Assembly (NCBI GenBank): GCA_011799875.1
Contig: CM022298.1
Coordinates: 287,652,395 to 287,716,394 of the forward strand
Length of the DNA stretch: 64,000 nucleotides
Reading direction: 5' to 3'
Source: Thinopyrum elongatum
Taxonomy: Eukaryota > Streptophyta > Magnoliopsida > Poales > Poaceae
Positions 12,301-23,130 of this stretch are shown one piece after another. Made by a program: the position numbers and the translations under genes. Below the pieces are notes generated by a model. The model saw nothing but the letters and a program-made list of their open reading frames with translations, had not been told where the DNA came from and searched no databases. How positions within the stretch are numbered: the first letter of the stretch is position 1; each line of letters opens with the position of its first letter.

Positions 12301-12342
12301 CGAAACCATGATGATGGGAATCGGAAAAAATCGCAACCTCAC
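9334..12342 (-). pseudogene. gag: E1 gag and aspartic protease
   Basis: Capsid precursor plus protease. The reading frame opens at 12342 (another ATG at 12306, MVSGGGLAKG, is equally plausible) and ends at the UAG at 9334-9336; one premature TAG at 11422-11424 splits it. The N-terminal third is basic and Arg-rich. The retrotransposon-gag fold follows (TWLEDYRVAVQ...ARAWLNQL, TLRDFFQRW). A Cys/His segment lies near PCHIHTKK, and the protease has active site DGGSGLNIL (D-G-G in place of the usual D-T/S-G) and ILGRTAYARFM. The RT frame continues directly behind the UAG with no frameshift. The D-G-G form also occurs in E2 and E3, so it is a lineage trait and not a lesion. Confidence 0.9.
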
Positions 12343-12363
12343 CGGAAAGTCGCTAAGACACCT

Positions 12364-12381
12364 GCCCCATGGTGGGCGCCA
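12364..12381 (-). other. E1 primer-binding site
   Basis: On the minus strand TGGCGCCCACCATGGGGC lies two bases inside the 5' LTR. It has the TGG start expected of an 18-nt complement to a tRNA 3' end; I do not assign the tRNA. Confidence 0.8.
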
Positions 12382-12383
12382 AC

Positions 12384-12977
12384 TGTCGTGGTTCTAAGTC
12401 TGACAGTAGAATGGGGGTAGGTATGAGGAGGCAAGATCCTAGCTACGATGAGGTTGTGCACTCAAGATTTACGAGTTCAGGCCCTTCTCGGAGGAAGTAA
12501 CAGCCCTACGTCTCGGTGCCCGGAGGCTCGGTCGATTGACTTATGCGTGAAGTTACAGGGGGTGCGAACCCTTGTGCCTGAGGAGGGGGGTGGCTTATAT
12601 AGAGTGCGCCAGGACCCCAACCATCCCACGTTACAAGGGTTTCAATGTCTATAAAGGCAGGACGTTACTGATAACGCCAGCAATAAAGGCAAATAAATGA
12701 TCATTAAGACTACGGAGTGAACACCTGACCCTTGCCATCCTGAGTGACCTTAGATCTTCTGTCTTCCGAGTGGTTTCCGGTGTGGTCGAGTGAGTACACC
12801 CCGGTCGAATGGAATTGGGTTGTCCGAATGAACTGTTGGTCGAGTGGGATGCACCCTGTGGCGATTTCAGTCGGTAGATGGTGCCATCCTTTGAATGTCC
12901 TTGGCCTTAGGGCAGTGTCCTCGGTAAGGGTGTCTAGGTCGGGCCTATTACCCTACCCTAGGTACATGTCTTCGTCA
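12384..12977 (-). repeat. E1 5' LTR (594 bp)
   Basis: TG...CA ends (TGTCGTGG at 12384 to CTTCGTCA at 12977 on the plus strand). Its outer 345 bp match 1-345. A TATA-like CTATATAAG on the minus strand (12594-12602) is the probable core promoter for gag-pol. PBS lies inside at 12364-12381. Confidence 0.93.
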
Positions 12978-13221
12978 AGACATTCCTTTTCTTTGAAGTT
13001 GACGTTGTTGGGTTTGTTTCTGTTGCATAGGTTTATGTTTAGGTACTTACCTTAATTGTAAGATCTGGTAAATTATAACGTTCTTGCTTTGCATGTTTCT
13101 TTTTCGGTGTTAGGACTATTCATACGCCATTTTCTTGTTTGTGCCAACATACTTTACTGCAAAATTAATTGGAATGACTCTCACTTATGTGGGTATGGTG
13201 AATGGATAATGCTGTTTTGAA
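12978..13221. other. Spacer with no recognised feature
   Basis: AT-rich sequence between the E1 LTR and the CACTA terminus at 13222. No ORF of note, no repeat that I recognise. Confidence 0.5.
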
Positions 13222-14186
13222 CACTGGTACAACGAGGTGCTATACAAACGGTTTTTAACCCCTTTCCGCGACGCCATTTGGAACCGTCGCCAAGTGAGTG
13301 TGGGCGATAGTGGGGGTCCTTTCCACACGACCCGGAAACCGTCGGGGATAGGCCCTCCGGCCACACACGCTCGGCAAAATAAGGTCGTGTGCGATGGGCG
13401 AGCGATCAAATACGATTATACGTACAATTGTATTAAAAAATACGATTATACGTACAATTGTATTAAAAAATACAATTATACATGCCAAATTGTTTCCAGT
13501 CGTAAGTACATCCCACACAGTCGGTCCCGGCTAAATGTTTCCGTTCGTATGTACATTTCATATAGTCAATTCAAGAAGTATGTTTCCGTTCGTATATACA
13601 TCCCACACAATCACTCCAAGGAAAACGTTTTCGTTCGCATGTACATCACACACAATTTTCCCTATTAAATCGTTTGTGATAGCGTTGCCATTGCAGACGA
13701 TATTAACATTTTTACTGTTTGCATTATTGAATGCATGACACACGGTGCGTAGAAGAAACTGTGTGGCATAGGCTGTCCATCACACACACTTTTTATGTGG
13801 TAAACGTTTGCGCAAGGTGGCCTAATGCAAACAGTTTTCAAGAGGAAGTCGTGTGTGATTGTTCATTGATCCAACACGGTTTATTCCTAGAAACGGTGTG
13901 CGTTGCCTGAGGTCATCGCCCACGGTGTTTTCTCAATAACCGTTTGCAATAGAAAAACCCAATTAGCAGGCTAATTGTCCTATTATTAATAATCCATTTA
14001 TTACTCTAATTGACATTTCATATTAAGCACACAATATATTTCATTTTCGTATTAAGGAAGCAGGATTTCATAACTGAAATACATCAAAGTACAACATCAT
14101 ATAGCTTCAGCACTCAGCTATCCCATTACACAACTGCACCAGCACCAAGTTTCACATGCAACATCTATAACCTTTCGAAATTAGCA

Positions 14187-14720
14187 TCATAGACGGTACA
14201 TAGACAGATGAATCTCATCTGGAAAACTGCTGAAGCAGAAAGCGAATATTGAACCTTCATTGATGTTGAAGGTCTTTGCAACTTTAGGCCAGTGCGTGTG
14301 GATGATTGACCGTCCATCCTTCGTCCTCTTCAGGAAGACTTCAATATTGAACTGTGGGTGTTGTATGAATACCTTCCTCACCTCCTGACCATACAGGTGA
14401 TTTGAGAGGTAATCATCAGTGAACTGCTTTGGAAAGGCCTGAAAACAAGGATGTGCATAAATATCTTCTCTAGATTGGAAATGGGGCAAAGGAATAAAAA
14501 AGACAAGGTATAATAGTTAGTACCATCCTGTAGTGAACTGATGTCTTCTTCATTGTGCAGACAAAGATCTTATTGTTTTTGCCGCTAATTTCTTTATCCT
14601 AACAATCTTTCTGAGTTTCTTGACTTGACTGATATTCATGGACAACTCATTTCCCCATATGCAAAAAGGGTCAAACAGTGGGTCAAAACCTCTGACAGCA
14701 GGACCTACATGTGCAAGACC
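14187..14720 (-). pseudogene. B3 DNA-binding-domain gene fragment
   Basis: The open part 14187-14489 encodes GRSIIHTHWPKVAKTFNI, then NEGSIFAFCF and a short C-terminus, which resembles the second half of plant B3 transcription-factor domains (W..V......I.EGS.F.F). Upstream on the same strand (14524-14720) other frames encode FDPLFDPFCIWGNEL and ISGKNNKIFVCTMKKTSV, plausibly earlier B3-gene sequence. GT and AG sites bounding 14470-14523 suggest a 54-bp intron, but the phase does not match and a frame change lies further upstream, so the fragment is decayed. Its place inside a CACTA element suggests transduplication of a host gene; that is inference. Confidence 0.55.
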
Positions 14721-14852
14721 AAATTGTTAAATACCTAATATTTAAAAACAAGAAGTGGAAAGGTGTGTTATTAACTACAACATGCCTAATATTTAAAAAT
14801 AAGCAAACATAGTCATTCAAACTTGTATTGTGCAGGTCTAAGTACACTAGTT

Positions 14853-15298
14853 ATGGCCCTGTTTGGATCCATGGGTTAGAGTTAGTTTGAGCTAGTTTGG
14901 GCTCAAATACCCCTAAAGTATCCAAACATGAGGGCTAGTTTGAGCTAGTTGTGTCTAACCCACCCAAAACAACTATCACACCCAAGAGGTGCTAATTGGG
15001 ACTAGTTCTCCTAGTGCATTTATTGTCAATCTAACCCTGTCATCCAAACACCTCTTTGGGTAGAGTTAGTTTAGGGTTAGTCATTGTTGAGTATCATTGT
15101 TATTTAGGAAACGTAGGATATCATAGGATTTATTCTACCTTGACTTGTACTCCAAGATGACCATGTACTCCTATATATATGCCCACGAGGCTCAAGCTAT
15201 ACAATCAACTATTCCACCAATCTCTCTCTCCCTTTTAACTGTCATGAGCTAGAAACTAACTCTAACCTCTAGCTAAGTTAGAGTATCCAAAAAGTGCC
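14853..15298. mobile_element. MITE with GGCCCTGTTTGGAT-type terminus, split by a small LTR
   Basis: Left end TGGCCCTGTTTGGATCC; the right end (reverse complement TGGCACTTTTTGGATAC) is an imperfect inverted match, and the interior repeats TTAGAGTTAGTTT in both orientations. I could not settle the target duplication, so the superfamily (hAT or PIF/Harbinger) stays open. Nested insertion at 15085-15240. Confidence 0.65.
15085..15240 (+). mobile_element. Small solo LTR (TRIM-like), inserted in the MITE
   Basis: 156 bp starting TGTTGAGTATC and ending CTTTTAACT, flanked by a perfect 5-bp duplication GTCAT (15080-15084 and 15241-15245). Contains CCTATATATATGCCC, a promoter-like TATA region. The end reads CT and not CA, so either the terminus has mutated or the call is wrong. 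Confidence 0.5.
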
Positions 15299-15331
15299 AT
15301 TGTTAAATCAAATGGAAAGGCATGTTAAATA

Positions 15332-15587
15332 CTCCCTCCAGTCGTTTTACTCTGCATATAAGAATTGTCTCAAGTCAAACTTCATAAAGTTTGACCTTAT
15401 TTATATGAAAAAATATCAACATCTACCATGCTAAAGTTATAGAATATGAAAATTTAAGTCATGACACATCTACTGATATTGATTTCATATTGTGAATGTT
15501 GGTATTTTTTTCTATAAAGTTGGTCAAACTTTACGAGGCTTGACTTTAGACAAATCTTATATGCGAACTAAAAAGATTCGGAGGGAG
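15332..15587. mobile_element. Stowaway (Tc1/Mariner) MITE
   Basis: Ends CTCCCTCC...GGAGGGAG flanked by TA duplications (15330-15331, 15588-15589); 256 bp, AT-rich, with inner inverted copies of the AAGTTTGACC/GGTCAAACTT motif typical of grass Stowaway elements. Confidence 0.93.
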
Positions 15588-15899
15588 TACAACATGCTTA
15601 AAAGCAACCAAATATAGTCATTCATAGAGCTATTGTTAAAATTGGTATTGATGAAATTGAACTGCACAGTTCATATTAGCACATATAGAACATCACACTA
15701 TGAATAGCTGAAATAAACAAGGCATACTACGAACAACAAAAGATTGCAATTGAAAATGGACATATGCTAACTACAAACAACCGAACAACCAAACACCGTA
15801 GAAATAAACAAGGCGTAATGCAAACAACCAAATATAGCAATAAATACTGGACATGTTCTCACTACAAAAGGGGTTCAAGAAAACAAATCATGGGTTTCC

Positions 15900-16421
15900 T
15901 CACTTGTCACTGATTGACTCTTCCTCGTGGTCGCCGTCGATGAGGTCTGACTTGCCAGCTGAGGATCCCAAGCCAGCATCGCAGAACGTGTCCTTCAGAA
16001 ATGACAAAAGGGGCTCCATGGCGATGAAGGATGGCAAATTATTCATAATGAGCCGCAGGAGATCAGCGGCAAGGCCATCGATGAGATCGACGGTTGTCGA
16101 ACCCGAAGGGTCGGGGGTGGGCAACTTAACCTATGACATAACCCGCGTCAAGCCATTGCTGTCGACGACCTCGATGTCGTAGCTGGCGTCCACGACATGC
16201 CAGAATACTCTAGCCCACTGATTGAAAGGCTCAATCCAGGTCCAGTCATCGTCGTCAGATTCCTCGGCGGCCACCTCGCCGATGTCAGGCGAAGAGGCCG
16301 CAGTAAAGCTCTTTTGGGCCATTTGCTCCTCGAGCTCCCCGAGAAGCATAGCCGGGCTTAGGCTACGACGTTCTGGAGTGGGGGAGGGGGTGGGGATGGG
16401 GATCTGTGGGAAATGGGGCAT
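15900..16421 (-). pseudogene. Acidic ORF of unknown function within the CACTA element
   Basis: From ATG at 16421 (MPHFPQIPIPTPSPTPERR) through an acidic stretch (EESDDDDWTWIEPFNQW) to TAG at 16131-16133, then the same frame stays open to 15900 (ending DHEEESISDK). The 5' part is Pro/Ser-rich, the rest acidic with predicted helices (LLRLIMNNLPSFIAMEPLL). It lies on the same strand as, and upstream of, the B3-like fragment, so it could be its first exon; I recognise no family. Confidence 0.4.
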
Positions 16422-16659
16422 TTCGCAGGCGTCATCTAAGAAACTTAGGGCGACGAGGGTATGTATATCGGTGGGTAAATTGCACGGGCAGACCGGCAGA
16501 GGTTGACAATGGAGGTGGCACGACGGCAGCGGCGGGGACCTAGCTAGGTTTCGAGCGAGGGAGGGGTGGTGTGTATGTGTGTGAGTGGGGGATTTGGGGT
16601 GTGTGTGGAGGGGGTCCAAGGTGGTGTTTGAGGAAATGCCGTGGGTACTAAAAATTTTA

Positions 16660-17000
16660 CTAGGCGGGAGTAAAATGGCGGGGCTACCAAAAATTTGGAT
16701 CAAGGGATTGAAGCAGAGCGGGGCGGGAGTAACGAACATCACACACGGTTAAAACATAATAATCGTGTGCTATCAAACAGAAAACACTCCAGCCGAGCAG
16801 ATATTTTTGAGATTGCGAGGGATGCAGGCGGGAGTAAAATGCCGGGGCTACTGAAAATTTGGATCTACTGATTGAAGCAGAGCGGGACTAACATACATCG
16901 TACACGGTCCACACATACTAATCGTGTGCTATCAAACAGAAAAACCATCTAGGTTGGTAGATATTTTCGAGAGTGCGAGGGAGTAGATATTTTCAAGAGG
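16660..17000. repeat. Two tandem ~165-bp subterminal repeats
   Basis: About 16667-16830 and 16829-16990 both read GCGGGAGTAAAATG, then TTTGGATC, then GATTGAAGCAGAGCGGG, then ACACGGT, then AATCGTGTGCTATCAAACAG, then AGATATTTT and TGCGAGGG. Consistent with CACTA subterminal repetition. Confidence 0.8.
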
Positions 17001-17116
17001 GGGAGGGACGCCTCGTGGAGCCCAATCTACTGTGATCATGTGGGTGACAGGGGCAGGGGCGCGGCACACGGGTAGTCCTAGGGAGCCGTGTCTGTTTCGT
17101 ACCCTATCGCAGACGG

Positions 17117-17546
17117 TTGATGCGTTCGACTCGTCTGCTGTTTATAAATTTGGTGAAAAAACGTGGGAAATGGTCAGAACACGAACACACTTGCATGTGG
17201 ACTAAATATATGTATGAAAAGGGTGGTTTGATGTTCAAATACCCAATGCACAACTTTGATGTGGCACCTGTCGCACAAAGCGCACGTTATTATTGCTACC
17301 CCCCAGACACACACACATACACACACACTTCGTGTTGGCGGGAGGGGAATCCTAGCTATGAACGCATGCCCCCAAATAGCTAGGTTTGACATCTCACCCT
17401 ACCGTAACACAAAACCGAAAGGAGTACATCATGGTCAACCCCCCTTTGCTTCCGATGAAATGTGGACCGTGTGCGGGTCCACAGATGTGCTCTTCTTGCG
17501 TTAGATGGGTGAGACCACATATGAACCACACCTGCGGGGTGGCCCG

Positions 17547-17622
<76 letters not shown>

Positions 17623-18082
17623 GAAAACGATGTGGTGCGTGATATTTAAATAACCAAATCACAAATTTGATGTGGCACATGTGCATCGCAAATTAACCGG
17701 ACATCCCCGACCCCACGGAGGTTCATCTAGTGCGAAGTAGTATTGTGCCCCCCGCACACACACTTTGAGTCGGTGGGAGGGGCCATCTCACCAAGGTGTA
17801 TTGTAAGACTGACCAAGAAGAATCACCACCTTGGTCGTATAACCTCTCTTGTTGTTGGGTCAAAGTCATGCATGGAAGTCCACACGCGGCCCCACAAAAT
17901 AGGCTAGCTTGTCGCCGATAACCACGCGAGGGAGTGAAGACAACCACTGCGTGCATGTGGCCCAATGCAAACATATGTATGAAGTGTCACCTGGTGTTTG
18001 AATATACCCAATGCACAACTTTTATGTGGTACCGTGCTTTTGGAACCGGAAAGTCCCCACACGGAGCGAGGGTTCACGACGC
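17117..18082. repeat. Degenerate repeats around microsatellites; no gene
   Basis: The phrase CATGTGG...TATGTATGAA...CCCAATGCACAACTTT, then ATGTGGYACC occurs near 17195-17270 and again near 17950-18035, with a partial version near 17625-17690. In between lie CA/GT-rich microsatellites. Short ORFs here translate simple repeats and are not genes. Confidence 0.6.
17551..17622. repeat. (GT)n microsatellite
   Basis: An almost pure GT run interrupted by one TT. Confidence 0.97.

Positions 18083-18170
<88 letters not shown>
18083..18170. repeat. (TA)n microsatellite
   Basis: A pure TA run of about 88 bp directly before the AAA-CACTA terminus of unit A. The same arrangement precedes unit B. Confidence 0.97.
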
Positions 18171-18174
<4 letters not shown>

Positions 18175-18519
18175 ACTATTTTGATCACGGGATTAGAATA
18201 TTATTCTGATCACAACCTAAACTTCCTGAGTTACACAACCTGAACTTCCCTCTGTAGGAACCCGACCTTCGGGCTATCTTCGCAACCGTGTCTCCCCGCG
18301 TGAATTATTCTGGTCAGTCGTGTTCTACGTGATGTAAGTGTAATATGCAAATAGTTTTTAGCAACTAAATGCCCGTTTTAAATAGGAATCTCGCTCATTG
18401 GCAGATTTTACTCTCGGGTCGTGATGAACATGCGTCTGTTGTAATTTTACTGCTTGAGTTGTTTGACCTGAACTTCACCCAGTGCTAGGTTGAACTTCCG
18501 CAAACATTGCCCAAATGGG

Positions 18520-20060
18520 TCTTGTGATATATCGTTGGAAAGCTATGGACACGAGTATCATGACCCAAGTTAAATTTTTGGCAAAACGTAAGCGGTTTAA
18601 GAGTAGTTTTGAAAACCGTTTTTTCTTCATACAAAAAACGTGAATCGTATTTTCGATCGCATTTCTAAACCGTTTATCGGAATGAGGCAAATAATATGGC
18701 GTTCGAAAGCTGCTGCAAAACCGCTCCTTCCACATGTTGATAGTTTTCTCTAATTCCCTTTGGTTAAAGAGTAATTTGGAAAATCGTAAAATTTCGCAAA
18801 CCGAACAGCCGAGTTCGTATTTTTGATGCCATTTCTAAACGGCTAATCCAATTGAGGCAAATAATATGGTGTTGGAAAGCTTATGAAAATGCGCTACTTT
18901 TTTATGTTGAAAGTTTTTTTTTATTTTGAACGGTTTAAGAGTAATTTAGAAAACGGTACAAGTTCCACTGAGTTCGTATTTTCGAGTTAATTTTTCAACC
19001 GTACGTCCGAATGCAGCAAATGATATGGCGTTGGAAAGCTTGAACAAATGCGAAACTTTTTGGTATATATTGTTTCTCCCAATTCTTTACGGTTTTAAGT
19101 CAATTTTGAAAATGGCTAAAAACGTATTTTCACCGCAATTTTACAAACTTTATCGGAATGGGGCAAATAATATACCGTTGAAAAGCTACGGAAAATGCGA
19201 AACTTTTTCATGTTGATGGTTTTCTCTAATTCCTAGTCGTTTTCATATAATTTCGAAAACGGCGAGATCATTCGTTCTGCCTTTATCGCGAAACAGATTC
19301 TTCGAAAATGCACCGCGTGAAGAACTTGAACTTCTCGGCATGTCTACTTGAACTTCACTCTGTTTTTCACGTGCTTTTTTTTCTCGTAGCTCTCCATCCA
19401 CTCACAGGAATTGAGCAAGTGATATACCAATGGAAAGCTGCTGTAAACACGCAACTTTCCCGTGTTGATCATTTTTTCATACTTGCGACGATTTTAAAAG
19501 TTTTTCATGTGAAATTCATTCGGTGTAGTAGTTGAAACTTCCTGCTGTTTTCACGTTGAACTTCTGTGACGTATTTTCGATTGTAAATTTCTCATCCATT
19601 CGTCAGTGTTACAAAATGATATTCCTTTTGTACAAACCTCTCACAATAATTTTTTTAACTTTCTCTGACCGGGGACTTGAACTTACACAAATGATATTCC
19701 TGCCATTTTGAAGTAAAATAGAAAATGACGAGATCATTATTAGGCCTTCATCGCGAATGGAAATGCACTGCGTAAAGTAGTTGAACTTCTCGGGCATGTC
19801 TGTTTGAACTTCACTCTGTTTTTGACGTGCTGTTTTTTGCCCGTAACTCCCAAACCACTTACCGGAATTGAGCAAATGATATACCTATGGAAAGCTGTTG
19901 AAAACACGTAACTTTTGCGTGTTGATCAGTTTTTCATACTCACGACGGTTCAAAATATTTTTTTTGAATGCATAAAAATGTGTTTTTAATGGTATACATA
20001 AAAACTTTTAAACCATTCATCAGAATATAGCATATAATATACCGTTGGAAAGCTTATTAA
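18520..20060. repeat. Degenerate ~160-bp tandem repeat in unit A
   Basis: The core GCAAATRATATRSCGTTGGA, then AAGCT recurs near 18535, 18695, 18865, 19022, 19170, 19421, 19877 and 20036. Each copy is followed by ATGTTGAT.GTTTT-like and CGGTTT-like words and a CGTATTTTCG-like word. Some copies are deleted. Confidence 0.8.
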
Positions 20061-20199
20061 TAGGAGCATCTTTTTCATGTAGACAGACGTTACAAATTTT
20101 TGTAGTTTGAGAGCAGTTTTAAAAATGGCAAAAACAACATCGTTTTTTGCCTGTTTTTAACATGTAATTGAAGGTCGGACGTTTTGCACTAGTGATCTT

Positions 20200-21500
20200 G
20201 AACTTCACCGGGAGGAGCACGTGAACTTCTTGTAACAAACCTCTTAAGCTTTTTGTTTTCTATTCTTATATTCCTATCTGAAATGCATTTCGTGTAGTAG
20301 TTGAACTTCCCGCTGTTTTCATCTTGAACATCTGTCACGTATTTTTGTTCAACCTCTCTCACAAGAATTTTTGAACTTTCTCGGGCCGAGCACTTGAACT
20401 TCTAGCAACAAAATTTTGGACTTCACCTTTTTATTCTTTTTTTTCTTATATGAAACGCACACCATGCAGTACATGAACTTCTGGCTATTATTCATTTGAA
20501 CCTCTCTCTATTTCGCTTCAGTAACGAAAAAAGTCTGAGTTTTTTATAGACATCAAACCGCTCTAATTTTTTTTATTTGAACTTCTTTGTGTATCTTTGG
20601 CAATGTGAAAATTGGAGTTTTGTTAGAAACATCGAACTTCTTCGTTATTTCGAATTGAACTTATTGGTTTTATTCTTTAGTAACTGGAAAAATCTGTTTT
20701 TTCAAATAAATATCAAACTCCTCCGCTTTTTCTAATTGAACTTCTTGGTTTTATTCTCTAGTAATGAGAAACCTGATTTTTCTTGGTTTTAAAATTTTGA
20801 ATTTCTTGGTTTTATTCTTTTAGTAATGAGAAAAATCTGATTTCTTTATAGATGTTGAACTTCACCATTTTTTAAATTTGAAGTTCCCAGTTTTATTGGT
20901 TAGTAACGGGACAAAATCCTATTATTTTATAAACATTGAACCACAATGTTATTTTAATTTGAATTTCTAGTTTTTTTAGAAATGGGAAAATTGTTTTTTA
21001 TGGAGTTCTTGAACTGGTATGTTAATTGAATTTTAACTTCTTGTTTTTTATTGGTTTTTCCACCATGAATTACTCAAGTCTACACCGTGGATTTTTCTTC
21101 TCTGCACATCCCGTCTCTTGAGTCTCGACTTTTAAATCCCCCCCTTGAATTATTAAAGTTTTTGTTACATGAAATAAACAAGTTTGTTCTTTTTTGTGCC
21201 TAAATATTTTTTATTCTCTGAATTTCTCTCGTAGCTCCCTCTGAACTTCTACACATATGTCATGAATGTTCCCTAGTTTTTTTTAACCTTTTCTGTTTAT
21301 TTTTTGAACTCTAGGATTAGTGGGGTTTTTGTTGAACTTCGCTGATTTTCATTTTTGGACTCGAAGGGGTTGTCATATCAACTAATATTTTTTATCATTC
21401 CTCTTGAGCATCTTTTTTATGAACTTCTAGTGTTGACGCATGCACCAAACTTTGGGAACTCCTCGTTCTTTTATTTTTGAACTTTTTTCAGCAGCAATAA
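20200..21500. repeat. ~75-bp TTGAACTTC periodic repeat in unit A
   Basis: TTGAACTTCT, then TTTTATTCTTTAGTAA, then GAAAAATCTGA..TTTT, then A.ACATCAAAC recurs many times with strong decay. The equivalent stretch of unit B lies at about 25350-26170. No ORF. Confidence 0.7.
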
Positions 21501-22829
21501 TACTTGAACTTCACTGACTTTTTTTGTGAAGCAACCAAATGCGCAGACCACACAGGGAAGAGGGCGTATTTTCTTTCATTGTGGACATTTTGTAAAAACA
21601 TAGGGAGAGCACACAATTTTGATCGAAAGGGAGAGCACACAATCACAAAGAGGAAAATAAAGAAGGAGAAATTATGCATTTTTCTTATTTTTTGCTTATA
21701 CATAGAAAATGTGTGTATCCACATTTTTAAATATTCTATGTTCTTTCTTTGATCTACATGGCAGAAAATAGTCTTTTTCAATTCGGTGTACTACACACAC
21801 ACACAACATATCCACATTTTTTTGGCTGACATCAATTGAAAAAGGTTTCAGTCTCACAAGCATACACAAATCGAACTTCCATGAATTTCTATACTTTTTA
21901 CCAAAAAAAACTTTTTTGCGAGAACTTTGATAACTTTTGCCCATGAGCAGTAGTACATTAACATCTCCTGTACAAAATTGTTTGTCTTTGACATTAGCGG
22001 GTGGAACATCACAAGTGGATGGCAGTGCACGTTGGTGAATAGGAGAAGGAAGAATGGTGATGCTGGTGAAGGTCGGATTCGATCGTCGCTGCAGTCCACA
22101 TGCGACAATAATCTCGGCCGTTTGCGGCCACGGGGTCAACGACGAGCGTAATGCAGCGCTCCACACATCTCTCCGCGACCGGATGCCCACACCTGCATCG
22201 ATTTCACAAGGAAAAATAAAGAGTTTGTGATCAGAGCTGCATCGACGAACATGGTTAGGCACTCGCGACACAATCAAGTTTCAGATTTTCAGTTAGAGCA
22301 TCTCTTCCTGTCTGCTAGAGTAGTGTGCAGAGTTTCAGTTTCACAGTTTTTGAACTCGGTGCCTACTGATTTAGGCTAATCAACTACTTAAGAATTATGT
22401 AAAAGTAACTAACAGTAGCACCAGTTTCTAGACCAACTATTTACTGAGCTGAAGGAATATATGGATGGTCTAATTTTCAGGGCAAATTCACTATGTATGA
22501 AACAAACAGAAGTTCAGAAGAAGCTGGGCAGAAGTGCAGAACATGAAGAACACTCACCGCCTGAAGATATTGGAGGAGCATTTTCATAGGAGTGGACACT
22601 GCGTTTTTTGGCGCGGGGGCCTGGACTCAAAGCTCTGCACTAGGGAGGTGGGAGATGTTCCTCGCCCCTGAGATGCTCCTCGTCGGACGCCCCTGAGGTG
22701 CTCCTTGCCGGACGGGAGATGTTCTCCTCGGCGGCCCTGTTTTGCCACGAGCCACGCGACTATGGACAGGAGTGGGGGCGAATCCCACTAGATCTGTAGC
22801 TGGTTGTGCCGTCACTGGTCACAGGTGGC

Positions 22830-23130
22830 CACGGCTGCTGGAGAGAAGGCGATGGCGGGAGGCGCACCGGGGCCGGGGGTGCGGCGGTGGGAGGCGTGCC
22901 AGAGCTAGGGCGATGGGAGGCATGCCGGAGCAAGGGGCAGCGGCGGAAGGCAGCCTGGTGGCACGCTTGAGGTTGGGGTAGTGGCACCTGGAGGTAGGGA
23001 AGGAAGGGTGGGGGGAGCGGCGGCACCAAGAGGCAGGGGAAGTGCGAACGGCGGCGCCGGGAGGTAGGGGAAGCGGGGAGCGGCGGTGCTAGGAGATCGA
23101 GGAGCGGGGAGAGATGCACGGCACTGGCGC
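22830..23130. repeat. GC-rich minisatellite near the right end of unit A
   Basis: Purine-rich words GGGAGGYRKGCC, GCGGCGGY and GGAGGTAGGGGAAG repeat at roughly 30-45 bp. Long ORFs on both strands arise from the repeat (Arg/Gly- or Pro-rich) and are not genes. Confidence 0.65.

Larger units (their letters stand above)
1..12977 (-). mobile_element. E1: Ty3/Gypsy LTR retrotransposon, Tat lineage, antisense-gene carrying
   Basis: Seen: matching LTRs at both ends (1-345 equals 12633-12977 with three mismatches and no indel), a PBS inside the right LTR, gag-protease-RT-RNase H-second RNase H-integrase reading right to left, and an oppositely oriented spliced gene between pol and the left LTR. Family knowledge: this order, the added archaeal-type RNase H, the lack of a chromodomain and an antisense ORF upstream of the 3' LTR are typical of Tat elements (Ogre, Grande, RIRE2 group). 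The left LTR is cut by the window start, so the target duplication cannot be checked; the five bases after the right LTR are AGACA. LTR divergence near 0.9% suggests a recent insertion, although the coding regions carry several disabling changes. Confidence 0.93.
13222..17150. mobile_element. CACTA-type DNA transposon (non-autonomous; right end not identified)
   Basis: Starts CACTGGTACAACGAGG followed by subterminal motifs such as ACAAACGGTTTTTAACC and CGTGTGCGATGG. Similar words (CACACGGTT, AATCGTGTGCTATC, CAGACGGTTGATG) recur at 16730-17120, as expected for the two subterminal regions of a CACTA element. No transposase is recognisable; the interior carries a B3-like fragment, an acidic ORF and MITEs. 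I found no matching TIR ending in TACCAGTG, so the right end may be lost; 17150 is approximate. Confidence 0.6.

Noticed and set aside
14464..14524. A functional 54-bp intron in the B3 fragment
   Set aside because: GT and AG are present but the reading phase does not match across it and an upstream frame change exists; treated as decayed.
17386..18243. ORFs encoding runs of Val-Cys, Thr-His or Ile-Tyr
   Set aside because: Direct translations of GT/CA and TA microsatellites.
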